Source: Cheilinus undulatus (taxonomy: Eukaryota > Chordata > Actinopteri > Labriformes > Labridae). From it: 64,000 nt of DNA. The stretch is taken from positions 17,833,355 through 17,897,354 of the forward strand of contig NC_054867.1 of the NCBI RefSeq assembly GCF_018320785.1, read 5' to 3'. Position 1 is the stretch's first letter. Each line of letters opens with the position of its first letter. The position numbers were made by a program, and so were the translations under genes. The notes beneath the pieces are model-generated. The model was not told the DNA's origin. It saw nothing but the letters and a program-made list of their open reading frames with translations, and did not search any database. Positions 53,310-64,000 of this stretch are shown in pieces.

Positions 53310-53590
53310 TAAGTATTTGATACCTTTAATATGCCTTCAACCATTAACCAGCTATCAAAAAACATTAACTGGGTGGCTGATGATATCACCATGTACCAGC
53401 TCAGCCAATAGACAAATTCAGCTGCAGTAGCCAGGAGTCAACATGTAAAGAGCAGTCACTATGCACATTTCTTACAGAAAACGTAGAATTTAAACTCTTT
53501 TTGCTCAGAAAAAAAGAGTCAGACCGTGATTGTCAAACCACGCTTAAAAATAGTGATATACACCACTTTTCACCAGAAAATAAGTGGTCT
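53310..53590. repeat. dispersed repeat, copy 1
   Basis: About 280 bp that resembles 56055-56360 inside rpn1 intron 2, in the same orientation. Shared blocks include 'ctcagccaatag', 'agcagtcactatgcacattt' and 'gatatacaccacttttca'. No coding capacity. Confidence 0.6.
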
Positions 53591-53935
53591 CAGAGCATGG
53601 CTGCATTTGGATTGGATAAAAGATTGTACATGAGATTCATTTTATGGTAATCCATTAAGATATTTACAATAAAATGACTCGTTAAAAAATGAATTAAACG
53701 TTATGAAGCGATGAATGTTATCTTTGATGGAGTCGAAAACATGTAAATCAAGATGAGGGCTTATAATTAGAGGTTCTGATGCTGATTGACCGGCAAGTTA
53801 CCTTTTTATATAACCCCATGCATTTATCAACTAATATCATTACTGGCCCTGCGTCTTCATTCAAGATGCCTTAAGTTTGCCACTCTGTCAACACTAATTT
53901 AAATGCAGTTACCCCTATTAAAAGCCACCGATGGC

Positions 53936-54008
53936 TGCCGAAACCCGGGATCGAACCAGGGACCTTTAGATCTTCAGTCTAACGCTCTCCCAACTGAGCT
54001 ATTTCGGC
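53936..54008 (-). tRNA. tRNA-Phe (GAA)
   Basis: 73-nt gene on the minus strand. The 7-bp acceptor stem GCCGAAA/TTTCGGC is perfect, with discriminator A. The D-arm has AGCTCAGTTGGGAGAGC (box A), the anticodon GAA is at 53973-53975, and the T-arm has GGTTCGATCC (box B). A TTTT terminator follows 12 nt after the 3' end (plus-strand AAAA at 53920-53923). It has every sign of a functional Pol III gene and lies 423 bp from the rpn1 start codon, facing away. Confidence 0.95.
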
Positions 54009-54239
54009 CTTGCAAAACCAAAATATCACCAAAAAATTATTTTCCTAATTATTGTGCACTGTATTTCCTCACCCGTTTATGGATAAACTCACTCTCGCAG
54101 ATGACAGAATACAGTTACTTCAATTTTATTGTCGGTACGAAACCACGACGTCATACAAAACTATACAGTGGTCATTTTATATGTATTAAAGCCACTTAAC
54201 ATAAATATTAAATGTATGTATCAGATTTCAACACAGACT

Positions 54240-54430
54240 GTAGGAGTTCATCTGCACTTTCAACGCAGTGCGCGTCGGAAAGAGCGCGCAGTGATGTCAT
54301 CACGTTCTACTGAATGAAGCGTCATCCTTGCTGATGTAGAGCGGCACGGCGGCCTTTCTTTGCTGCTCTACATTTCCCCCCGGTCTTTTCCACTCTTATT
54401 CCGCTGTAGTAGGTCTGACTTACTTTCAAC
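54240..54430 (+). promoter_or_regulatory. rpn1 promoter and 5' UTR
   Basis: CpG-rich stretch directly before the rpn1 ATG. It contains GCGCGC and a CRE/ATF-like near-palindrome TGATGTCATCA at 54292-54302. The transcription start cannot be fixed from sequence. Confidence 0.45.
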
Positions 54431-57400
54431 ATGTCTCGGAACCCACCACTTCTCACCGCCTGCCTGCTACTTCTGGTTGCTCTGAACTCAAAGGTTTCAG
54501 CGGACGGTTTGGTGAACGAAGATGTGAAGAGGACCGTGGACTTAGGCACTCATCTGGCCAAGATCAGCGCGGAGATCGTGCTGTCTAATCAGGGACCCTC
54601 TGCAGTCAACAGCTTCTTATTGGCGGTGGAGGCTGACCTGGCTCCACACCTGGCATACATCGGAGCTTCGGTGAGCAAAACATGGCTAAATGAAACAAAG
54701 CCAACGCCACTGTCTGTAGCCGGCTGGCTAGCATTAGCATGTTAGCAACGTCATTTGAAGAGTGCTCTATCTTTACTTCACTTAGTGTTTACTTTGGCCT
54801 GTTACATTGACAGCAGCCTAAGTGAACGAGCTAGTCTAGAGACGACACATGAGGCTGTTGCAATTATGTCCTCTGACTGCATTAACGCAGAGATCCTAGC
54901 TTGGCTTGTACGATTTGATTCATTGTGCTTCAGCGGACAGTCAGCTCTGCAAGCTCCAGAGTCAGTCAGCCTCAGTTAGCTACCATCTCACATCTCTCGT
55001 GAAAAGTACGAGATGCATGCATGGGGTCAAATACTTTGAATAGAACTGCACCATAAAGCCTAGCATAACATGTAAGATTTAATTTTGATTTGTGTAGGAT
55101 GTGAGTTACTGGTGTTAACTTCCGCAGTGCTGCACGCTCTCTCAGTGGCTGAATGACACGTATGCGCTGGACAGTTCACTTCCGTGTGTGACTGCGCAGA
55201 CCTGCCCCTGTCTGTGTATGAAACCCTGACGATACTCCGTGTTCAGACATGTTAAACATTAAATGTCTCTTTAAAACACTAGTATTCAGTGCATATACAT
55301 CATAGAGCCTGTATTTTGTTGTTTACAACAGGTGAAGGGGGATGAGGAGGAGGATGGCACACTTGAGCTCACACAGACAACAGTTGAGGGCCAGAGGTAA
55401 GAGATCAGTCTCTCTAGTTGTCATCTTATTACATTTCAAGACTGTTTACAACATTAAGAGCACTAAACACTTCTGAAACATTTTTTTCCTTCGATCATGA
55501 TGTAAAAGAGTTGATTCTGGCATTCTTGATAGGACTTTTTATTTGATTTAAGCCTTTAAATAAAAAGGACACTTAAATGTGTCCACAGTTCTTGCTCTAG
55601 CATCTTAAAACTGACACTCAAGTGTTTATGAGTGAACTATGTTTGTCTTTGTGGGGGAAAAAATCTTGAAGTTTATTAAACAACTGTTATGATCTCTAAG
55701 ATGGAAAAAAAAATGTGGTAACAAATGTGTGGGTCCTTTAATTTTGTCAACAAAACTGAACAAAAATGCAAGTGGACAACCTTGATTCTATTAGGGATGC
55801 ATGATATTGGGTTTTTGCTGATAAAATATACTGATATTTACAAATTAATTTTAGCTGATATCAATACTGGTATTTAAATGTAGTCCAGATCTAAATCTTC
55901 AATCCTTAAAACACACCATTCAAAGTTTGAGGATGAACAAATTTCCCTTCAAACTGTTTGAGTTTTTGTAGATTTAAACTATGAGGGTTTAAAATGGCTT
56001 CAAGGGTAACTAAACCCCAGAGTTTCACCTGAAGTGCATCTACTCTGCCGTGTCAAAAAGCCTAAAGAATATTTGACACCTTTACAATGCCTTCTATTGA
56101 ACCAGCTACCCTAAAACCTTAATTGGGTGGCTGATATTACCATGTTTCAGCTCAGCCAATAGAAAAGTTTGATGACCTTGTTGAATCCTGCAGTAACCAG
56201 GTTTAAACTTGTGGAGAGCAGTCACTATGCACATTTCTTACACAAAACAGAATATTTAAATACTTCATACTCTGATGTTGAGGGTCGGACCATAATTTTA
56301 AACTACTCTATTAAATACAGATATACACCACTTTTCAGCTAAAAATGTCTAGGGATTTAGTTGCACTTTAAATGACTAAAACTTAACATTTTAAGGCGAG
56401 GACTAAATATGAAATAGCCACCCTAATGAACACAGATTTACACTATTATTCAAATGTATCTTACCCATGTTTCTCTGATATTTTTAATTTCCCCTCTCTT
56501 AGTGGGCAGTTTTTTAAGGTCCATCTGCCCTTCAGCCTTGCAGCAGGTGCTCAGCTGAAAGCTAAGGTTGAGATGACATACAGCCATGTCCTAAAGCCCT
56601 TCCCCACACACATAACCCAGGCTGAGCGCCAGCTGGTGGTCTTTCAAGGGAACCACTACCTGTACTCTCCATACCCCACCCGCAGCCAGACCACACGTGT
56701 CCGCCTGGCCTCCAAGACTGTTGAGAGCTACACCAAACTGGGCAACCCCAGCAAGAACGATGAGATTATTGAGTATGGACCCTTCCGGGACGTGTCTGCG
56801 TTCAGTGAGGTACAGCTCTGCCAAGATCTAATGAAGTTAAAGTAAAACCTCAACGAATTTGCTCAAGCATCCTGTTTTCTTTTATGTTCTATCCTGTCCA
56901 GGATACAATGAGGATCCATTATGAAAACAATACACCCTTCCTCACCATCAGCAGCATCACTCGGACCATTGAGGTCTCTCACTGGGGTAACATAGCAGTG
57001 GAGGAGACCATTGACCTGAGGCACACAGGAGCCGTCCTGAAGGGGCCGTTTTCACGCTACGATTATCAGCGCCAGTCAGACAGTGGCATCTCATCCATCA
57101 AATCCTTTAAGGTGTTGTATTAAACATAAACAGCTGTTGTTTGTTTCACTGATGTGATGATGAAGCTAAATGTGTTTTTCTCCCACAACAGACTATCCTT
57201 CCCGCCTCCGCCCAGGATGTCTACTACAGAGATGAGATTGGCAACATCTCCACCTCCCATCTGCAGGTTCTAGACGACTCTGTTGAGGTGGAGGTCAGGC
57301 CTCGCTTCCCCTTGTTTGGAGGCTGGAAGACCCACTACATCATTGGCTATAATCTGCCCAGCTATGAGTACCTGTACACCCTGGGTGAGTTGATCTTCAG

Positions 57401-60400
57401 TATCTCTATAATCAACCATAGTAAAGAAAACTGATTCTGTTTATGTTCTGAAGAATCTCTCCAACACAAGTACATCCCTAGATGTGTTTTTAATATGTGA
57501 CATGACTGTATCCTAGGTGACCAGTATGCACTGAAGATGAGACTGGTTGACCATGTGTATGATGACCAGGTTATCGATTCCCTTACTGTGAAAATCATCC
57601 TGCCAGAGGGGGCGAGGTCAGTGTCTAAAGGAAAAATGGTTCTAGTTCAGTTTTAATGACATTTTTGAATTACAAGATGCTCATTTATCATATTTCCCAT
57701 TCATATTTGAACAGAAATATCCACGTAGACACACCTTACAAAATCGACCGCATGCCAAACCAGCTGCACTACACATACCTGGATACCTTTGGCCGACCAG
57801 TGCTGGTGGCCACCAAGAACAACCTGGTGGAGCATCACATTCAGGATGTTGTGGTAAGAAACAGTGAGAAAGTGTGGAGTTTTTGGATTGTTTATTTTTA
57901 CGTGTGTGTATGATTGACTAACAGATTACTACCATGTTGCTTCTAAAGCTGTATTAACCACATATGCAGGTTTTGAAAGGGGAGTGATGAGACACTCAGC
58001 TCACTAAGCAAGCCAAGGCATGATATTGAGTTCATAAGAAAAGATTTTTGCAGATTTTAAGAATATTTTGATAACAAAATATAACTTGAAATTTGTTTTT
58101 TGATTGAAAATGTAAAACAATGCATGCCTATTTGGACATTCCATTTGACACATTTTTACTTCTATATGATAATGTATCCCATCCTCAGTTTTCTTCACTA
58201 TATACACTTTGATATATTATGAATAATAATACAACTCAGCATCATCTTTTCTTGAGGTGGTTTTAAAAATCTGAAGAAAACAGAAAGTTGTATTTTAAAA
58301 ATGCAACATTTTACATCAGTATTTAATATCCTCTGTTAGGTTCATCAGCATTACAAGTGACAAAAAAAGTCTTTCTGCCAGACAGTATTTTTCACATGAC
58401 CTTTGACATTTCACATAGCACACACTCACTTTAGTCGGGCAAAAAAGCAGGGAGCATTTGTTGTTCTGCAGGTTCTTTGCAGACGTCATGCAGTAGTGGA
58501 GAACACCGGTTGATAAAAAGGGCCATGTTTTGAACTGTTGACTATGACAAGTGTTCAAACTACAAAAATGAATGTTTTCTTGATTCTTAAGCTACTTTTT
58601 TGTTCCTAAAGTAGTGAAATATTCAGGCAAAAAAGTTTTAAAGTCAAGGAGAAATGGTAGCAGGCATGGATTAATAAAGCCTCTATCCGTTTTCACAAGT
58701 TAGTCTAGGTTGATTTAAAGTTTTGCCATGTTAGCACATTAAATTCTGATCTTGCCCATATTTCCTCAGCTGATGTCTGTCCTGTTCGTTGTGAGAGGCA
58801 ATCTGTCTCTTTTATGAGATCCAGATTAGCTCAGTGGAGCTGGTTGTTTGCACCCCAAATGGCCCTTCACTTTCTAACAGTTTAGCTTTCTAAATGTGGT
58901 TTAAATAACAGATGATGGGGGAAAAGAAACTGGCACTCAAACAGGAGCTAGCTACCTTGGCTCACATTAAAGAGCCGTTTTTTAGCACAGGCTCATTCGT
59001 AAATGGCACATCCCTTGGTCACTCACCACACAAGCTGTATTCGGATGATAGTGTATCACCGTTTCAATTAGAAGCATGTTTGTGACAAAATGAGAATTAT
59101 TTTTCATATGTTAAAGAGGCTTGGCTAGCCTCTTAGCTCAGTACAAGACTCCTGTCTCCCTTCATAAGGCCAGACAAGGTCTGCACTACTGAGTAGTTCA
59201 TGATATTGATCCCCTTCATGCCAGGTAAATTGGTTAAACTATGAAGTGAAAATACTCTTGTGTAAAGTGTGGGGATTGTACTCAATGTATTACAGAATTT
59301 TTGGATGATAATTGCAGCACACAGATCCATTTAGAGCTGTAAAGTACTAACTTCCCTCCGTTCTCATTCATTTCTAATGGCTGACCCTCAATGGATATTT
59401 GGGATTATGTGATTGCAAACAACCTACATCTTCAGCTTGTTGAGAGAGTGCAAAATCTCTTTGTTTTGCTTGAAGCTGCGGTGTGTAACAGGCTGTAACA
59501 TTAGCGATGCTAAGTTGAACACAGACACAGTGAGATGAAACAGAAAAATCGAAGCAGCAAACAAATAAGAAATAGCTACAGTTTTACAGCTCTCTGCATT
59601 TATGTTTACCAAAAAATTGTGTTAAAGCATATTTAAAAAGATTAAATTGTCTTCCTGGTTGTACAGCCGATCTCCAGGGTGCATATCAGAATGGGAAATT
59701 GGCACCCACCATCAGCCAAATGCAGGTATTTTGAGCAGTGTCTAGTCAACCCACCAGCCACTGGGGCTGTTAATAAAAGTAACATAACAGACTGAGTTTG
59801 TTGGGTAAAAGAGCTTCAAGGGCTTTAAAACAATGTTTCGCTGGTCTTAAGTCCAAGATAGTTAAAGTTGAATTCAGGCATGAGATTGCAGGAATCAAGC
59901 ACAAAATACTTCATCATCGCAAGTTTGACACTGATAGAGCAGAAAAATGGCACATGAATTTCCAATGCCCGTGTATGTAATGCAGCAAATACATTTTTAA
60001 ACTGCAAGTCAGGGACTGATTGAAACCATCAAGTCCCTGTCATGATGGCAGCTTCTTTGCATCTACTGCACTGATATCTTCAAGACAGTTTTCATGTCAT
60101 AGCCCCAAGGTTTAGAGTCATATAAGGGTTTAAGCTCTAACAAGTATTAAAAAGTCTACTGCATTGAATTTGTTGGGAGTAAATTGTAAATTAATGTTTT
60201 ACTACAGTAGAAAACAAATCACACATTGTTTCTGAGAATGAACGGAGTTCTTTTCCCAATGACCAGGATACGAGCTCTGGTTTTCAAAGAGACTTTAGTG
60301 TCACTAACTGAGTCATCATTAGATTAACCAGTTTTATTGAATTTTCTTGTCCTTGTTGTAAAGGAAGATCTGACTTAATATAACATGGGTGGCAGTAGAT

Positions 60401-62270
60401 CAGTGGCAGAGTCTGTTGTCCCCTGTTCATAAGCTCTTAGCTTTGCTAGGTTCATCTATATGAGCTGCGTTAGATGTTTTCATTAAGAAAGAGATTTTCT
60501 CTGTAAGCAGACAGTTTTGTCAGCCATACTGAATGTTTTTAAATTGTGTTTTGCTTCTAACTTTAAGTTTTCTTAACCATCACCCTAAGGGTAAATTTCA
60601 GCCAATTTTATTTTGGAAAGCTCTAGGACCCATACAAAAAGTGATTCATTGCTGTCCAAAATTTACTCAAAATCTAAATAGATTCCCTCATAACCTGAAT
60701 TACAAGAGTGTCTTGCTTTGAAGCCTAGCATTTTTGAGCCCTGAAACTTCTGTTTTCAGTTTTATACACAGAACTCTATTCAAAGTACGCAGTAAGTGTA
60801 TGATCATTATTTTCTTAATATGTGCTAATCTAATTTCGACAACCTCAGAGCAGACAAAGCCTCAACACCTCCAGCACGCTAATCTTTGTGAGCCAATGCC
60901 CCCAGGATCTGTGTTGTTGAAAAGCACACTTTACTCTGATTTAACTACCAGTTACTAACCTTTACAAACATTTCCACCAATGGTCAGGTAAGACTTACAA
61001 TGGAACTATTTTCCTATTTGCAGATTAATGGGTAAAATATTTTTTCTCTAGTGTGTGATCAGAGCATCATCCCTAGAAACATGCTGTTTATCATCAGGCT
61101 GTGACAGAGATATAACTGGCCTTCAAATAATGCTCACAGGGAAGAAACTTAGAAGTTGTATGAATTTATATATTTAGACCTAAATCAACAATTTTCTCTT
61201 GTGATTTCCAGGTTCATTACAACTTCAACAAGATCCTGATGCTGCAGGAGCCTCTCCTGGTTGTTGGCGCCTTCTACATCCTTTTCTTCACTGTCATCAT
61301 CTATGTTCGCTTGGACTTTGCAATCACTAAGGTAATACGATGTGTCCCTTTAAAAGAGTATGATTCTCATTTGCAATGCAAATGATCTTCTTAATGTCTT
61401 TGTACATTGTGATGGAAAATTATGTTGCCTTTATTTTCCAATAATCAGTAGTAGTAGTAGTAACAGACAATGTGTTTAAAGAATTTAACTTCTATTTACA
61501 CATTCATCACATTCAGTCAGCCTTTTAGTATGAGCTTTTTTTTATTTAAAAGATGGGCATAGAAAATTAACTCCAGTTTCAATATGCAATTGTTTGTAAC
61601 ATCCAAAATAAGACCTTTTAAAATGTCATTATCATAAAAATATTTTTGGCTATTTTTATTTTTGTCTCATTCTCTCCTCAATGTTTCCACGACCCCCCTT
61701 CAGCATTCCCACTGAAAAACGCTAAAAGTTTCTATTTCATTGTTCTTTGTTCAGGACCCTGCAGCTGAGGTGCGTATGAAGGTGGCCTCCATCACTGAGC
61801 AGGTTCTGACTCTGGTCAATAAGCGCCTTGGTCTGTACCGGCACATGGATGAGGTGGTCAACCGCTACAAGCAGTCCCGTGACACTGGGGCTCTAAACAG
61901 CGGGAGGAAGACTCTGGAGGCTGACCATCGCACCCTAACCAATGAAATCAGCTCACTGCAGGCCCGCCTGAAAGCCGAGGGCTCTGACCTGGCTGATAAG
62001 GTGAGCAACATGTTAGGGAACACTGAGAAATGGAATGAGTATAATTCACTAAGTACAGTGATTCTAACACCTCCTCTGTGCTCTCAGGTCGGGGAGGTGC
62101 AGAAACTAGACGGTCAGGTGAAGGAGCTTGTGTGTCGCTCCTGCCAGGAGGCAGAGCGGTTGGTGGCGGGGAAGGTGAAGAAGGAGGCTTACATTGAGAG
62201 TGAGAAAACTCTAACAAGCAAGAGACAGGAGCTCGTCAGCCGCATTGACAGTCTGCTGGATGCCCTCTAA
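54431..62270 (+). CDS. rpn1: rpn1, ribophorin I, oligosaccharyltransferase subunit, 10 exons, 600 aa
   Basis: Type I membrane subunit of the ER oligosaccharyltransferase complex, which presents substrates for N-glycosylation. Exons: 54431-54670, 55332-55396, 56503-56809, 56902-57111, 57192-57384, 57517-57616, 57715-57853, 61212-61331, 61755-62000, 62088-62270; all phases match, and the total is 1803 nt, or 600 residues (human 607). Signal peptide about 1-24, then [16 protein letters not shown]. Later landmarks: [61 protein letters not shown]. Sequons at Asn213 (NNT) and Asn292 (NIS). A single membrane span (about 432-449, [18 protein letters not shown]) is followed by a cytosolic, charged, coiled-coil-like tail with [15 protein letters not shown]. 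Intron 7 is 3.36 kb and intron 2 holds a dispersed repeat. Confidence 0.98.
56055..56360. repeat. dispersed repeat, copy 2 (rpn1 intron 2)
   Basis: Same orientation and order of blocks as 53310-53590, including 'gggtggctgat', 'cagctcagccaatag', 'agcagtcactatgcacattt' and 'gatatacaccacttttcag'. The copies have small insertions and many substitutions, so it is old. Confidence 0.6.
57854..61211. other. rpn1 intron 7, nothing recognised
   Basis: 3.36 kb, the largest intron of the gene. No coding exon of another gene and no classified repeat is apparent. Confidence 0.5.
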
Positions 62271-63051
62271 ACTGCATCTACCACTCTGACACGTAAACAG
62301 ACACACAATGATACAACATACAGCCGGCTATTTGAACGAGTGAGAATAAATACGATGTGATTCATGCTTACACTTATTTTTCACCATCCTTGAACTGACA
62401 CATGGACTTCTCATCTTAATGTGAGTGATGGGTTTATCTAAACACTGGTGCCTTTGTGCCTTGTGATAAACTTGAGGTCACTGTGCTCAGCTCTACAGCA
62501 GATGCATTAGTTTTTGGCTTTTGTTGTTCAGTTTGTTGAGCTACACTTTAAAAACATCACACCTTGCCCAGACTTTAAGTGGCATTTCCATGTTTGAATC
62601 TGGAATTTCTATTTCTTGCTCCCCAAGTTTGTTTGGTAATGGGTTTATTTTTTACTAAAAGCTGAGTGGCTCAAGTGTTTTCAGTCTCTTCACTCACACG
62701 TGCTGTTGAATTGAAATTATCTACTGTCCACTTCTAAAGAATGACAGTTATTCAGTCTTCTCTTTTGCACTTACAGCTTTTCTACTCAGCCGACTGACGT
62801 TTTATTTGAACATATTCAAAGCTCTGATTCTGTGTCATCCCAAAAGCTCTTTGTTAAAGTTCATCATTCATATTTTCTACATTTTGTATGTTTTTTTTTT
62901 TTTTGTTTTGTTTTGTAAATGGTATTTTTTGACCATGAGATTAGTGAATACAGGAGGAGATTGTGTTGTACGGGGAAAAAGATGTGGGAGATTGGACACA
63001 GATGTTTGTGAAATGGGCAATGATATGGAAAGCTGTCAAATTTGGAATAAA
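62271..63051 (+). terminator. rpn1 3' UTR with two poly(A) signals
   Basis: AATAAA at 62345-62350 (75 bp after the stop) and at 63046-63051 (776 bp after). Either could be used; a T-rich run and (GTTTT) repeats lie near 62890-62915. Confidence 0.5.
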
Positions 63052-63140
63052 GTTTTGAAAAACTCATTATTTGGCATGTTTTAACTAAGCATGGATGGAG
63101 TAAACAGATGATGGACTCATGTTTTTTTTTTACAAGTATA

Positions 63141-64000
63141 CAGTGCTGTGAAAGTCTTCACTCTTCCTGATTTCTTATTTTTTGCATTTGTCACACTTAA
63201 ATATTTCAGATTAAACACATTTTCATATTAGACAAAGATAACCCAAGTAAACACAAATGCCGTTCTAAAGTCATCTAAACCTACCTGGCCACATGTGAAA
63301 AAGTAATTTGAGAGTTCAGTTTCACTTGCCACACTCAGGCCTACTGCCAGACCTGAAAAGCAACTAAGGAAATTGAGGAACAGATGAGAAACATTCATTG
63401 ACATCAGTCTGAAAAGGTTACAGTGCTATTTCCAAGGCTTTGGGACTCAAGCCAAATGTGGTGAGAACCATTATCCACAAATGGAGAAAACTTGGAACAG
63501 TGGTAAACCTTCCCAGGAGTGGCTAGCCTACCAAAATAACATCTTAAGACCTGCAGACCTCACTGGACTCAGTTAAGGTTAGCGTTTATTTAACAATAAG
63601 AAAGAGACCGGGCAAAAATGGCATCCATAGGAGGGTACCAAGGCCAAAACCACTGCTGAAGAAAAAGAACAAAAGGGCTCATCTCACATTTGCCAAAAAG
63701 CATTTGATGATCCCCAAGATGTTTGGGAAAATATTCTGTGGACTGATGAGACAAAAGCTCAACTAATCATACCAACAGCCATACATGTGGTGGTTGTGTG
63801 ATGGTCTAGGGTTGCTTTGCTGTTTCGAGACCTGGGCCACTTGCAGTAATTGATGGAACCATGATTTCTGCTATCAGAAGATCATGAAGGAGAATGTCCA
63901 GCCATCTTGTGACCTCAAGCTCAAGCACATGTGAGTTATGAAGCAGAACAATGATCCGAAACAGACCAGCAAGTTCTTCTCTGAATGTCTAAAAAACATG
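63141..64000 (+). mobile_element. Tc1-like element, truncated by window end
   Basis: Preceded by TA and starting CAGTGCTGTGAAAGTCTTCA, a Tc1 terminal repeat. Broken plus-strand frames read as transposase: an N-terminal HTH remnant (about 63430-63530), WTDE-like at about 63735-63750 (FCGLMRQK region) and QNNDPKQTSK near 63945-63975, the usual HD/DD region. The right end lies outside the window. Confidence 0.75.

Overview
The window is vertebrate nuclear DNA, almost certainly from a ray-finned (teleost) fish. It holds interrupted genes with GT-AG introns, AATAAA poly(A) signals, CpG-containing promoters, and many fish-type Tc1, hAT, L1-like and L2/Rex1-like repeats. Seven protein-coding genes were rebuilt by joining exons across phase-compatible splice sites. 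The six that lie wholly inside the window give open frames of normal family length. There is one intact tRNA gene and one decayed tRNA copy.

Layout. 1-2.7 kb, minus: the 5' coding exons of cidec (lipid-droplet fusion protein), cut by the left edge. 2.7-12.6 kb: intergenic DNA with an L1-like 3' end, a RecQ-like ORF repeat, a hAT-like element, a Tc1-derived miniature element and a GATA satellite. 12.6-13.7 kb, minus: a urocortin-3-like neuropeptide precursor. 18.7-26.0 kb, minus: uqcrc1 (core subunit 1 of mitochondrial complex III), 13 exons, 478 residues. 28.6-40.2 kb, minus: ttll3 (tubulin glycylase), 13 coding exons, about 763 residues, with introns full of transposons. 40.9-43.3 kb, plus: hmces (DNA-protein crosslink SRAP protein), 6 coding exons. 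43.3-51.4 kb, minus: rab7a (late endosome GTPase), 207 residues. 53.0-54.0 kb, minus: a tRNA-Phe(GAA) gene and a decayed tandem copy. 54.4-63.1 kb, plus: rpn1 (ribophorin I, oligosaccharyltransferase subunit), 10 exons, 600 residues. 63.1 kb to the end: a Tc1-like element cut by the right edge.

The genes do not form a pathway; they are housekeeping and tissue-specific genes whose grouping reflects chromosome history. From general knowledge, the human counterparts lie in three parts of chromosome 3: CIDEC/TTLL3 at 3p25, UCN2/UQCRC1 at 3p21, and HMCES/RAB7A/RPN1 at 3q21. hmces and rab7a converge tail to tail with facing poly(A) signals about 10 bp apart. ttll3 and hmces diverge.

I found no clear new biological system. 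The best leads are a urocortin that looks like UCN3 but sits where UCN2 sits in mammals, a 48-codon ORF kept open in two copies of an unclassified repeat (one nested inside a Tc1-like element), and the duplicated tRNA-Phe segment beside the rpn1 promoter.
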